64,000 nucleotides of DNA from Sandarakinorhabdus glacialis (GTDB taxonomy: Bacteria; Pseudomonadota; Alphaproteobacteria; Sphingomonadales; Sphingomonadaceae). Position 1 is the stretch's first letter. Every line of letters begins with the position of its first letter. The DNA is taken from contig NZ_BMJM01000002.1 of assembly GCF_014643455.1 (NCBI RefSeq), forward strand, positions 310,406-374,405, in the 5' to 3' direction. Positions 56,110 through 64,000 of the stretch are shown piece after piece. The notes beneath the pieces were generated by a model. It was not told where the DNA came from and ran no database searches. It saw only the letters and a list, made by a program, of their open reading frames with translations. Both the position numbers and the translations under genes were made by a program.

Positions 56110-57297
56110 ATGCTCATCCATCCGCTGGTTACCGATACCGAAACCCTGACCGCGCTCTGCAATCGGCTCTCACAGGCGGACTTCGTCACCGTCGACACCG
56201 AATTCATGCGTGAGAGCACTTATTATCCCGACCTCTGCCTCGTCCAGGTCGCAAGTTCCACCGAAGCCGCCGCCATCGACCCCAAGGCGCCGGGCATCGA
56301 CCTCGCGCCACTGCTCAAGCTGATGGTCGAGGACGAAGTCCTCAAGGTCTTCCACGCCGGCGGCCAGGACCTCGAGATCATCTACAATTTGACCGGCAAG
56401 ACCCCTGCCCCGCTGTTCGACACCCAGGTCGCCGCCATGGCACTCGGGCTTGGCGAACAGGTCGGCTACACCAACCTTGTCGCCGCCTATTCCGGCGTCC
56501 AGATCGACAAGGGCGCGCGCTTCACCGATTGGGCCCGCCGCCCGCTCAACGATCGCCAGCTCGACTATGCCATCGGCGACGTGACCCACCTCGCCGACCT
56601 GTTCCCCAAGATGGTCGACAAGCTGCGCCGCACCGGCCGTGGCGGCTGGCTCGATGACGAGATGGCACGCTGCTGCGACCCCGCCACCTATGCCAATGAC
56701 CCCGAGAAAGCCTGGACCCGGCTCCGCCTGCCAAGCCGCAAGGCCGACGTCCTTGGCCGGCTGAAGGCCCTCGCGCGCTGGCGCGAACTCGAGGCCCAGG
56801 ACAAGGACGTGCCGCGCGGCCGCATCGTCAAGGACGAGACCCTCGGCGACCTCGCCGGCTCGCCGCCGCGCAGCCAGGCCGATCTCGCCAAGGTCCGCGG
56901 ACTTTCGGCGGCCTGGGCGAGCAACGCCATCGGCGACCGCCTCATCCGCTGCCTGCAGGATGCGCAACCTTTGTCCGCCGACGAGATGCCGCTTCGAGAA
57001 CCTCAACGCCCGGGATTGTCGACCGAAGGCGCGCTGATCTCCGACCTGCTCAAACTGCTCCTCAAGATTCGCAGCAAGGAAAGCGGTGTCGCCCCGCGAC
57101 TCATCGTCCGCGGCGACGACCTCGATGCGCTCGCGGCCGGCGTCCGCGACGGCCTGCCCGTGCTCGATGGCTGGCGCCGCGAAATCTTTGGCGAGGACGC
57201 CCTGGCCCTTGTCGAAGGCCGGCTCGGCTTCGTCGTCAAGGAAGGCAGGCTGACCATGACGCGGCTCCCGGCCGCGATCGAGGAAAGCGTCGACTAG
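56110..57297 (+). CDS. rnd: Ribonuclease D
   Basis: A 395-aa 3'-5' exoribonuclease that trims tRNA precursors. The DEDDy sites are VDTEFMRE (Asp29, Glu31), FHAGGQDLEII, and YAIGDVTHLADL. Two HRDC-like regions follow (LKALARWRELEAQ; LLLKIRSKESG). ATG 56110 gives MLIHPLVTDTETL; a TTG at 56044 is less likely. Its stop overlaps that of the convergent LysR gene by two bases. Confidence 0.96.
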   Translation: MLIHPLVTDTETLTALCNRLSQADFVTVDTEFMRESTYYPDLCLVQVASSTEAAAIDPKAPGIDLAPLLKLMVEDEVLKVFHAGGQDLEIIYNLTGKTPAPLFDTQVAAMALGLGEQVGYTNLVAAYSGVQIDKGARFTDWARRPLNDRQLDYAIGDVTHLADLFPKMVDKLRRTGRGGWLDDEMARCCDPATYANDPEKAWTRLRLPSRKADVLGRLKALARWRELEAQDKDVPRGRIVKDETLGDLAGSPPRSQADLAKVRGLSAAWASNAIGDRLIRCLQDAQPLSADEMPLREPQRPGLSTEGALISDLLKLLLKIRSKESGVAPRLIVRGDDLDALAAGVRDGLPVLDGWRREIFGEDALALVEGRLGFVVKEGRLTMTRLPAAIEESVD

Positions 57298-58133
57298 ACG
57301 GTCGCTTCAAGCCAAAGTCGAAACGCCATCATTGCCGGGCGTTCAGCCCGCGAGCGCGCCCGCACCAGCCAGTAACCGCCGACATCGACTTCGACCTCCG
57401 ATAGCCGCACCAACCGGCCGCTGGTAACGTCGCCCGCGAACAACCGCGCCGGCAACAATGCGGCACCGCCGCCTCCCGACGACGCAGCCGCCAATGCCAG
57501 CGATGAATCGAACACCGGGCCCAGCGCCGGGCGTCCCGACAGCCCCGCCTTAGCAAACCATCGCGGCCATTCATCGGCCCGGTACGACCGCAGCAACGGC
57601 GCGTCATCGAATTTGGCGCCCGGCGCCGCCATCGGCGTCAACGCCGCAGCCATGACGGGCGTCACGCTTACGCCCGGCCAATTGCCATCACCAAACCGAA
57701 TGGCAAGATCGAGCCCTTCCCCCGCGAGATCGACGCGATTGTTGTTTGCCGTCACGCGCAGGTCGATTTCGGGATGCGCCGCCGCAAAAGCTGCCATCCT
57801 GGGTAACAGCCATATCGCGGCAAACGTCCCGACCACGCCGACGTTGAGCACCGCTCGAAACCGTCCCCCGGCGAACCGGTCGAGCGCTGCACCAATCCCA
57901 TCAAAGGCCTCCGAAAGCACCGGCAACAGCGCCGCCCCCTCGTCGGTCATCATCACGCCGCGCGGCAATCGCTTGAACAACGTCACCCCCAACCGCGCCT
58001 CGAGCCCCTTGATCTGGTGGCTCAGCGCCGCCTGGCTCACGCAAAGCTCGATCGCCGCGCGCGTGAAGTTCAAGTGTCGCGCCGAGGCTTCGAAGGCGCG
58101 CAGAGCATTGAGGGGTATCTGCGGCCGGTCCAT
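57294..58133 (-). CDS. LysR-family regulator, AmpR-like
   Basis: A 279-aa transcription factor. The winged HTH at the N-terminus reads LNFTRAAIELCVSQAALSHQ and the rest is the effector domain. The start PLNALRAFEASARHLNFTRAA is typical of the GcvA/AmpR branch. It is divergent from a class A beta-lactamase gene with 101 bases between, the standard AmpR-bla layout; it probably binds there and responds to muropeptides. The link to the lytic transglycosylases is indirect. No repeat operator is clear by eye. Confidence 0.9.
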   Translation of the reverse strand: MDRPQIPLNALRAFEASARHLNFTRAAIELCVSQAALSHQIKGLEARLGVTLFKRLPRGVMMTDEGAALLPVLSEAFDGIGAALDRFAGGRFRAVLNVGVVGTFAAIWLLPRMAAFAAAHPEIDLRVTANNNRVDLAGEGLDLAIRFGDGNWPGVSVTPVMAAALTPMAAPGAKFDDAPLLRSYRADEWPRWFAKAGLSGRPALGPVFDSSLALAAASSGGGGAALLPARLFAGDVTSGRLVRLSEVEVDVGGYWLVRARSRAERPAMMAFRLWLEATV

Positions 58134-58154
58134 GCCAAAGCATTAGGGGATCTC

Positions 58155-58238
58155 ATGGCTGCCGTGAAGGAACATCGCTTGGCAATTGCCGCCGTCGCAG
58201 CGAAAAACACGCTCCAACTGGAGAGCGCCACCACATGA
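58155..58238 (+). CDS. Short upstream reading frame coupled to the beta-lactamase gene
   Basis: A 27-aa frame. ATG 58155 is preceded by AGGGGA at 5-base spacing and the TGA at 58236 overlaps the lactamase ATG (ATGA). The peptide (MAAVKEHRLAIAAVAAKNTL...) is unlike any family I know. It can be translated only if transcription begins before 58150, close to the LysR start, so it could be chance. If real it would couple translation. Confidence 0.35.
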   Translation: MAAVKEHRLAIAAVAAKNTLQLESATT

Positions 58239-59104
58239 TCGACCGCCGCCAATTCGCCCAGATCGCCGCGCTGCTCACCGCAGCACCGGCTCTCGCGCGC
58301 ACCCCTGCCCCCCTCGACCTCAAGTCCGCCGTCCTCGCCGCCGAAAAGTCCACCGGCGGACGCATCGGCTTGGCCGTCCATGATACCGCCTCCGGCCGCT
58401 GTTTCAGCCACCGCGGCGCCGAGCTTTTCCCCATGGCCAGCACCTTCAAGGCCCTCCTCGCCGCCGCCATCCTGCAGCGTGTCGACCAGGGCAAGGACAG
58501 CCTCAGCCGCACCATCGCCGTCCGCAAGGCCGACATCGTCAGCAATTCCCCCGTCTCCGAAAAACACATCGGCGGTACCGCCACCGTCGCCCAACTTACC
58601 GAAGCGACCGTCATCTACAGCGACAACACCGCCGCCAATTTGCTCCTTCCGGCGCTCGGCGGCCCGGCCGGCTTCACCCGCTGGCTACGCGACATCGGCG
58701 ATCCCGTGACCCGCCTCGACCGTTTCGAAACCATGATGAGCGAGGCCCTGCCCGGCGATCCGCGCGACACGACATCTCCTGATGCCGTCATCGCAACCTG
58801 GCAGCGGCTGCTGCTCGGCAACATTCTCAAGCCCGCCAGCCGGGCGCAACTGACCGACTGGCTGATCGCCAACACGACCGGAGACACCCGCCTCCGCGCC
58901 GGCCTGCCCAAGGGCTGGAAAGTCGGCGACAAGACCGGCACCGGTGGTCACGGCAGTGTTAACGATGTCGCGATCGTCTGGCCGGTTCGCGCCGATCCGC
59001 GCCCATTGTTCATCGCCAGCTTCGTCAACGGCGGGACCGCGCCGTCCGAAACGTTCTACAAGGCCCATGCCCACCTCGCCCGCGCCATCGCCGCGGCAAT
59101 CTGA
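58235..59104 (+). CDS. Class A beta-lactamase
   Basis: A 289-aa serine hydrolase exported to the periplasm; the N-terminus DRRQFAQIAALLTAAPALA looks like a Tat signal. Ser69-T-F-Lys72, SDN 129-131, Glu165 (standard 166) and K233-TG complete the active site. The omega loop reads FETMMSEALPGDPRD: standard position 170 is Ser, not Asn. Ser170 occurs in GES-5, where it widens activity to carbapenems. The 69/238 disulfide of carbapenemases is absent (Ala and Gly). GGAGAG lies 9 bases upstream of ATG. Confidence 0.96.
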   Translation: MIDRRQFAQIAALLTAAPALARTPAPLDLKSAVLAAEKSTGGRIGLAVHDTASGRCFSHRGAELFPMASTFKALLAAAILQRVDQGKDSLSRTIAVRKADIVSNSPVSEKHIGGTATVAQLTEATVIYSDNTAANLLLPALGGPAGFTRWLRDIGDPVTRLDRFETMMSEALPGDPRDTTSPDAVIATWQRLLLGNILKPASRAQLTDWLIANTTGDTRLRAGLPKGWKVGDKTGTGGHGSVNDVAIVWPVRADPRPLFIASFVNGGTAPSETFYKAHAHLARAIAAAI

Positions 59105-59109
59105 ACGAC

Positions 59110-59139
59110 AAAACGCCCGGTCGTTCGCACGACCGGGCG
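59110..59139 (-). terminator. Intrinsic terminator of the TonB receptor gene
   Basis: CGCCCGGTCGT (59114-59124) and ACGACCGGGCG (59129-59139) pair perfectly around TCGC. The minus strand continues TTTT. It lies 20 bases after the receptor stop and also between convergent genes. Confidence 0.9.
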
Positions 59140-59158
59140 CTGGTCTAGACGTCAAACC

Positions 59159-61714
59159 TCAGAAGCGAACGGTGCCTTCGATGCCGAAGGTGCGCTGCTG
59201 GTTGAAGTTACCATAGTCGCCAAGCACGTTGCTGACGCTGCCGGTGGTAACGCTGCTCGATGGTGCAGCAGGCAGGCTGTTCGATGGATCGCGGCGGAAC
59301 AGCACGTCCTTGTCGAACAGGTTGCGGCCCCACAGGCTGACATTCAGCGTCTGGTCGCCGTCGCCCATCTTGATCTGGGTAACGGAGATCCGGCCGTTGA
59401 CGAGGAACGACGCGTCGTTCTTGGTCTCGAACTGGTCGAACGCCTGGGTCGCCTGCGAATAGGCGGCGTCGAGGTGGAAGCGCACCGCGGTGTCGCCCTT
59501 GCCGATCGGCAGTTCGTAATCGATCGCACCGCTGGCGGCGTTCCGCGGCGTGAAGACGATATAGAATTGCTGATAGACGCTCGTCGAGGTGGTGACCGGC
59601 GGCGTACCGCTGACCGCCGAGGCGGTGATCAGCACCGGCGGGATGTTCGTATAGGTATAGGCGTACGAAGCGTTGAGCGTCAGGCCTTCGATCGGACGGA
59701 AGGTCAGATCGGCCTCGATGCCGCGGATCTTGGTGTTGCCCGGGGCATTGATGGTGACAAGGTTGTTGAAATTGCCCGTCGCCGTGAACTGGACCGAGCT
59801 GATATCGACCTGGCTGTCCTTGCGATCCATGATGTAGCCGGTCAGGTTGAACCGCGCGCGGCGATCGAAGAACTCGGACTTCAGCCCGACTTCATAGGAC
59901 TTGACGTCCTCAGGATCGAAAGCCTGATAGTTCGACGTGCGCGAGCTGGCGCCGCCGGCGCGATAGCCGGTCGCATATTTGGCATAGACATAGATGTCCT
60001 CGTCCGCCTGGTAGCCGATGGTCGCCATCGGGTTGAAGCGGTTCCAGGTCTCATCCAACGGCTTGTAACCGTTCGCCGCGGCGCGGATCGGGTCGGTGCG
60101 ATAGTTGATATTGCGCGAGAACAGCAACTCGCCCTGCTTCTTGTCAGTGGTGTAGCGGCCGCCCAGGATGACGCTCAGCTCATCTGTCGCATGCCATGTA
60201 CCCTGGCCATAAACGGCGTAGCTGCGCGACCGGACTTCCGAGGCACGATCGATCGAGCGGCAACCCGGCTGCGACCCGAAACCACCCGAACCAACGCACG
60301 GATCGAGCACGACATAGCTGTAGCCGCTGGTTTGACCGGCCGTCGTGTAGCCCGAAATGGCCATCGAATTCGGCGTCGCCGCATCGTCGCTGACGTTCTC
60401 GATGAAGTAGTAAAGACCGCCGACATAGTCGACAGGACCCAGGGTCCCGACAGCCTGGAATTCCTGGCTGAACTGATTCTGCTTCAAATTGGCAAGGCTG
60501 TAGCGGCTGAAGTTGCACGCGGTGCCGACGCAACCCGGTGCAACGACAGGCGGACGATGCGCGCCGCCGGCGTTATCCCACTGCGACGACGTCACGCCGC
60601 GCCAACCGGTGATCGAGCGTAGCTCGAGGTCGGGCGTGATTTTGTACTTCAACGTATTGATGAAGCCGTGCGTGTTGTCGACGCTCGGCTGCTGCGGAAC
60701 GCCGATGTCGGCGACTTTCTGGCGCGACGTGCTGTTGATGATGACGCCCGGCAGCGGTGGGCGGATCGTGCCCGTGAGCCCGGTGTAGGCTGTGCCGGGA
60801 AGGACGCAATTCGGTGCCAACGAAGCCCGGATAGGTACCGCAGCCGTGCCGCCGCTGGGGCAGGCATTCGGGTTGAAATTGAGCAACTGGCTGTAGAACG
60901 GCGTCGTTTCTGTGTGCGCTACATCATAGGCAAAATCGTTGGTCAGACCTTCGAACGGCTGCCAGCGCACGGCAGCGCGCAGGCCCTGGCGATCGGAAAG
61001 GTTCCAGCCGGACTGCCCGGCGAGCGGGTTCTTCGTCGTTGCATCCTGGTGCTGGACGACACCGTCGATCTTGACGCTGAAATTGTAGAACTCGGGAAGG
61101 TCGAGGTGGAGTTCGCCGTTATAGGCACCGTAGTTGCCGATGCCGCCGGTGACGCGCCCGCCGAATTCGCCCGTTGGCGCCCGGTTGACGATCGACAGCG
61201 CGCCGCCTTCGGTGTTGCGGCCGAACAGCGTGCCCTGCGGGCCCTTCAGCACTTCGACGCGCTCGACATCGAACAACGACGTGTTCACACCGTGCTGCCG
61301 ACCGAGATAGACGCCGTCGATATAGATGCCGACGCCCTGTTCGCGCGCCGGCTGGTTGGCATCGAGCGGCACGATGCCTCGAATACCGATGGTCAGCGCA
61401 TTCGTGCGTGCTTCGAACGGCGCGATGCGCAGCGACGGCACGCTGCCGTCGGAAAGATCGACCAAGCTGAGGACGCGGCGCTGCTTGAGCGAGTCGCCGC
61501 CCAGCACGGTAATCGAAATCGGCGTCCGCTGAGCGTTGGTTTCGCGCTTCGTCGCGGTCACGACGATCTCGTCGAGGCCTTCCGAAGGCACAGCGTCGTC
61601 GGCAGCGGCGACCACGATCGGCGCCGGCGCATCCTGTGCCGCTGCAGCCCACAATGGCGAGGTGAACATCACGTCCAGCAAGGCCAGTACGGCGAGAGAT
61701 GTTGTCGATTTCAT
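59159..61714 (-). CDS. TonB-dependent outer-membrane receptor
   Basis: An 851-aa protein. Signal peptide MKSTTSLAVLALLDVMFTSP... is cut after about residue 26. A TonB-box-like DEIVVTATKR comes next, then a plug domain (VPLDANQPAREQGVGIYIDG, VEVLKGPQGTLFGRNTEGGA) and a 22-strand barrel ending in Phe (EGTVRF), as usual. It imports an unknown substrate: the NAQRTPISITVLGGDSL start is common in sphingomonad receptors for natural products. A palindromic operator candidate lies at 61771-61801. No transporter or enzyme gene is next to it. Confidence 0.94.
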   Translation of the reverse strand: MKSTTSLAVLALLDVMFTSPLWAAAAQDAPAPIVVAAADDAVPSEGLDEIVVTATKRETNAQRTPISITVLGGDSLKQRRVLSLVDLSDGSVPSLRIAPFEARTNALTIGIRGIVPLDANQPAREQGVGIYIDGVYLGRQHGVNTSLFDVERVEVLKGPQGTLFGRNTEGGALSIVNRAPTGEFGGRVTGGIGNYGAYNGELHLDLPEFYNFSVKIDGVVQHQDATTKNPLAGQSGWNLSDRQGLRAAVRWQPFEGLTNDFAYDVAHTETTPFYSQLLNFNPNACPSGGTAAVPIRASLAPNCVLPGTAYTGLTGTIRPPLPGVIINSTSRQKVADIGVPQQPSVDNTHGFINTLKYKITPDLELRSITGWRGVTSSQWDNAGGAHRPPVVAPGCVGTACNFSRYSLANLKQNQFSQEFQAVGTLGPVDYVGGLYYFIENVSDDAATPNSMAISGYTTAGQTSGYSYVVLDPCVGSGGFGSQPGCRSIDRASEVRSRSYAVYGQGTWHATDELSVILGGRYTTDKKQGELLFSRNINYRTDPIRAAANGYKPLDETWNRFNPMATIGYQADEDIYVYAKYATGYRAGGASSRTSNYQAFDPEDVKSYEVGLKSEFFDRRARFNLTGYIMDRKDSQVDISSVQFTATGNFNNLVTINAPGNTKIRGIEADLTFRPIEGLTLNASYAYTYTNIPPVLITASAVSGTPPVTTSTSVYQQFYIVFTPRNAASGAIDYELPIGKGDTAVRFHLDAAYSQATQAFDQFETKNDASFLVNGRISVTQIKMGDGDQTLNVSLWGRNLFDKDVLFRRDPSNSLPAAPSSSVTTGSVSNVLGDYGNFNQQRTFGIEGTVRF

Positions 61715-61770
61715 CGAAAGGTGATCCCGGTGCGCCAAAGACGGCGTTGAAGCGGGGGCATAAGTGCGGA

Positions 61771-61801
61771 CTGTTACAATATGGGGCCAGAATTGTGACA
61801 G
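61771..61801 (-). promoter_or_regulatory. Inverted repeat in the receptor promoter region
   Basis: CTGTTACAAT, 11 bases, then ATTGTGACAG. The arms match at nine of ten positions and the centres are 21 bases apart, two helical turns. It lies 57 bases before the receptor ATG, and fits a dimeric repressor or activator. No known factor is assigned. Confidence 0.6.
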
Positions 61802-61912
61802 TTTGGATTGCAATCATGAACGTGTCGAAATTGCCACACGGCCTCTGTCTGCAACCTCTCGGCAACACCGGGAGCGCCAACATTCGCTTGACTGCCCGCC
61901 AGACCTCCCTAT

Positions 61913-61969
61913 GAGCGGCGGCGGGCCACGCGGTCCCAACGCCGCGCGAGCTCTCTGTGAGGAGAGAAT
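61913..61969 (+). ncRNA. serC-like leader RNA
   Basis: GCGGCG (61915-61920) pairs with CGCCGC (61940-61945), enclosing GGGCC/GGTCCC. Then CTCTC (61951-61955) pairs with GAGAG (61962-61966) across TGTGAG, and so hides the ribosome site GGAGAG of serC, whose ATG is at 61970. Place and form fit the alphaproteobacterial serC motif as I recall it. The signal sensed is unknown to me. Confidence 0.78.
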
Positions 61970-63091
61970 ATGATTGACCGTCCTACCGCGCTTCCTGCGC
62001 GTGCGCATTTTTCGTCCGGCCCCTGTGCCAAGCGTCCCGGCTGGGATGCCTCCCAACTCGCCACCGAATCTCTCGGCCGCTCGCACCGGTCCAAGATCGG
62101 CAAATCGCGCCTCAAGCTCGCAATCGACCTGACTCGCGAAGTCTTGAGCGTCCCCAGCACCCATCGCATCGGCATCGTGCCGGCCTCCGACACCGGCGCC
62201 TATGAAATGGCGATGTGGAGCCTTCTCGGCGCCCGTCCCGCCACCATGATCGCCTGGGAAAGCTTCGGCGAAGGCTGGGTGACGGATGCCATCAAGCAGT
62301 TGAAGATCGACGCCGACGTCGTCACCGCCCCCTATGGCGAGCTGCCCGATTTCACCCGCATCGATCAAAGCCGCGACATCTGCTTCACCTGGAACGGCAC
62401 CACCTCGGGCGTTCGGGTCCCCAATGGCGACTGGATCCGCAACGACCGCGAAGGCCTCAACCTCGTCGATGCGACCTCGGGCGTATTTGCCCAGGACATC
62501 CCCTGGGACAAGATCGATGTGCTCACCTACAGCTGGCAGAAAGTCCTCGGCGGCGAAGGCGGCCACGGCGTCCTTATCTTGGGGCCACGCGCCGTGGAGC
62601 GCCTCGAGAGCTACACCCCTGCCTGGCCATTGCCTAAAATCTTTCGCCTGACCTCCAAGGGCAAGCTCATCGAAGGCATCTTCTCGGGCGAAACCATCAA
62701 CACGCCATCGATGCTCGCCGTCGAGGACTACATCGACGCCCTCGAATGGTCGAAGCAGATCGGCGGCCTGCCCGAGTTGATGGCCCGCGCGGACGCCAAT
62801 GCAACAGAGCTCAACCGCTGGGTCGACGCCACCCCGTGGATCGAAAACCTCGCCAAGGTGCCGGCGACGCGCTCGAACACCAGCGTCTGCCTGACCCTGC
62901 CCGGCGCCGACGAAGCGCTGCCCAAGGCCATCGCGTCGCTGCTCGAAAAAGAAGGCGCCGCCTACGACATCGGCGCCTACCGCGACGCCCCTCCCGGCCT
63001 GCGCATCTGGTGCGGCGCCACCGTCGACACCAGCGACATCGAAGCGCTGACCCAGTGGCTCGACTGGGCCCACGCACAGGCCACAGCCTAG
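61970..63091 (+). CDS. serC: Phosphoserine aminotransferase
   Basis: A 373-aa class V PLP aminotransferase: 3-phosphohydroxypyruvate plus glutamate to phosphoserine. PLP lysine is Lys191 in [10 protein letters not shown]. The start [13 protein letters not shown] is typical of the alphaproteobacterial serC group; [13 protein letters not shown] and the end [10 protein letters not shown] agree. GGAGAG 3-8 bases before ATG is within the leader hairpin. serA follows 117 bases on. The phosphatase serB is not in view. Confidence 0.96.
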   Translation: MIDRPTALPARAHFSSGPCAKRPGWDASQLATESLGRSHRSKIGKSRLKLAIDLTREVLSVPSTHRIGIVPASDTGAYEMAMWSLLGARPATMIAWESFGEGWVTDAIKQLKIDADVVTAPYGELPDFTRIDQSRDICFTWNGTTSGVRVPNGDWIRNDREGLNLVDATSGVFAQDIPWDKIDVLTYSWQKVLGGEGGHGVLILGPRAVERLESYTPAWPLPKIFRLTSKGKLIEGIFSGETINTPSMLAVEDYIDALEWSKQIGGLPELMARADANATELNRWVDATPWIENLAKVPATRSNTSVCLTLPGADEALPKAIASLLEKEGAAYDIGAYRDAPPGLRIWCGATVDTSDIEALTQWLDWAHAQATA

Positions 63092-63105
63092 CCCTTCCGA
63101 CTTCT

Positions 63106-63140
63106 CCCTCCCTTCTTCAAGGGAGGGGTCGGGGGTGGGT
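63106..63140. repeat. Single-hairpin variant of the CCTCCC repeat
   Basis: CCCTCCCTT-CTTC-AAGGGAGGG followed by GTCGGGGGTGGG. It has the first stem and the G-rich tail of the double-hairpin family, without the second stem. It lies between serC and serA. Confidence 0.75.
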
Positions 63141-63208
63141 CACTCTAATCGCCCAGCCAAAAGCTTTCCCCACCGCGCCTTATCCGGCAGCAGGCCAAGG
63201 ATCAAACC

Positions 63209-64000
63209 ATGCCAAAAGTCCTAATCTCCGACCAAATGTCTCCCAAGGCCGCCGAAATCTTCCGCGCCCGCGGCATCGAAGTCGATGAAATCACCGGCCT
63301 CACCAAGGACGAGCTTATCAAGATCATCGGCCATTACGACGGCCTCGCCGTCCGCAGCGCCACAAAGGCCACCAAGGACGTCATCGCCGCCGCGACCAAC
63401 CTCAAGGTCATCGGCCGCGCCGGCATCGGCGTCGACAATGTCGACATCCCGTCCGCGTCCGGCGCCGGCATCGTCGTGATGAACACCCCCTTCGGCAACA
63501 GCATTACAACCGCCGAACACGCCATTGCCCTCATGTTCGCCCTCGCCCGCCAGCTTCCCGAAGCCGACGCCAGTACCCAGGCCGGCAAGTGGGAAAAGAA
63601 CCGCTTCATGGGGGTCGAACTGACCGCCAAGACCCTCGGCCTGATCGGCGCCGGCAACATCGGCAGCATCGTCGCCGACCGTGCCCTCGGCCTCAAGATG
63701 AAGGTAATCGCCTTCGATCCGTTCCTCACTCCCGAGCGCGCCGAAATCATGGGCGTCACCAAGGTCAGCCTCGACGAGCTCCTCGCCCAGGCCGATTTCA
63801 TCACGCTCCACACGCCATTGACCGACAGCACCCGCAACATCCTGTCGGCCGAAAACCTCGCGAAGACCAAGCCTGGCGTCCGCATCATCAACTGCGCCCG
63901 CGGCGGCCTCATCGACGAAGCCGCCCTCAAGGCCGGGCTCGATTCCGGCCATATCGGCGGCGCCGCGCTCGACGTCTTCGTCGAAGAACCTGCCAAGGCC
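63209..64000 (+). CDS. serA: D-3-phosphoglycerate dehydrogenase, N-terminal part (runs off right edge)
   Basis: At least 264 aa are in the window. It makes 3-phosphohydroxypyruvate from 3-phosphoglycerate with NAD, the first step of serine synthesis. The NAD loop is LIGAGNIGS near residue 148. Arg-Glu-His set: INCARGGLIDE is visible and GIGVDNVDIP occurs before. Further ACT or ASB domains would be past the edge. ATG 63209 has AAGGA 8 bases upstream. It is co-transcribed with serC or starts from a promoter in the gap. Confidence 0.97.
   Translation, partial: MPKVLISDQMSPKAAEIFRARGIEVDEITGLTKDELIKIIGHYDGLAVRSATKATKDVIAAATNLKVIGRAGIGVDNVDIPSASGAGIVVMNTPFGNSITTAEHAIALMFALARQLPEADASTQAGKWEKNRFMGVELTAKTLGLIGAGNIGSIVADRALGLKMKVIAFDPFLTPERAEIMGVTKVSLDELLAQADFITLHTPLTDSTRNILSAENLAKTKPGVRIINCARGGLIDEAALKAGLDSGHIGGAALDVFVEEPAKA

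Noticed and set aside
58134-58234. AmpR/LysR T-N11-A operator in the regulator-lactamase gap
   Set aside because: Several weak T-N11-A matches exist, as in any sequence, but none has convincing dyad symmetry.
61888-61915. TTGACT-16-TATGAG as serC promoter
   Set aside because: It would start RNA near 61922 and so cut off the 5' arm of the leader stem. An upstream promoter is more likely, though I cannot place it.

Overview
The window is a gene-dense, high-GC chromosomal segment from an alphaproteobacterium, most likely a sphingomonad (order Sphingomonadales). The grounds are the gene order (car genes, yqeY-dnaG-rpoD; cckA-like kinase-recA-alaS; smpB-dapA), a PEP-CTERM protein of the VPEPATWA type, a GAAC-N7-GAAC LexA box at recA, and leader RNAs resembling the alphaproteobacterial speF and serC motifs. 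I see no rRNA, tRNA, CRISPR array, transposase or phage gene. No gene-free stretch exceeds about 260 bases. carB runs off the left edge and serA off the right edge.

Region by region. 1-2.6 kb (minus): carA, a low-GC 78-aa insert gene, an RraB-like gene and carB form one tight operon behind a good promoter. 2.6-7.3 kb (plus): yqeY-like, dnaG and rpoD. 7.3-13.6 kb: a secreted protein, a MoxR-type AAA ATPase and its usual VWA partner, which are separated here by an SDR gene and a PEP-CTERM gene on the other strand, then a TPR-sulfotransferase. 13.6-19.1 kb: glycerol and alcohol oxidation, with glpK, a small membrane protein and a PQQ alcohol dehydrogenase on minus and glpD divergent. 19.1-22.7 kb: a PLP dehydratase, then a polyamine pair (ornithine decarboxylase behind a speF-like leader, and a deoxyhypusine-synthase-like enzyme).

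22.8-30.7 kb: PhnA-like, YdeI-like, RNA m5U methyltransferase, NAD(P)HX repair enzyme, small lipoprotein, ilvD, VOC protein, N-formylglutamate amidohydrolase, enoyl-CoA hydratase and a small secreted protein with an unusual symmetric promoter region. 30.8-42.6 kb: ispE, a TPR protein, ETF-ubiquinone oxidoreductase, a UDG-like protein, a lytic transglycosylase, moaB, a KefB-type antiporter and a DUF885 peptidase-like protein. 42.6-51.1 kb (minus): alaS, methyltransferase, SOS-controlled recA, a soluble CckA-like hybrid kinase, a molybdenum oxidoreductase, smpB and dapA.

51.1-64 kb: a second lytic transglycosylase, aspS-ppk2, rnd, an AmpR-like LysR regulator divergent from a class A beta-lactamase, a TonB-dependent receptor with a palindromic upstream site, and serC-serA behind a serC-like leader. 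Three families of short palindromic intergenic repeats are scattered through the window. One family shows compensatory changes in its stems. The strongest regulatory finds are the two leader RNAs, each of which can fold its Shine-Dalgarno into a stem. I did not find a clear new multi-gene system. The best candidates for something undescribed are the insert gene in the car operon, the split MoxR/VWA pair, two short upstream reading frames coupled by ATGA to their downstream genes, and the unassigned operators.
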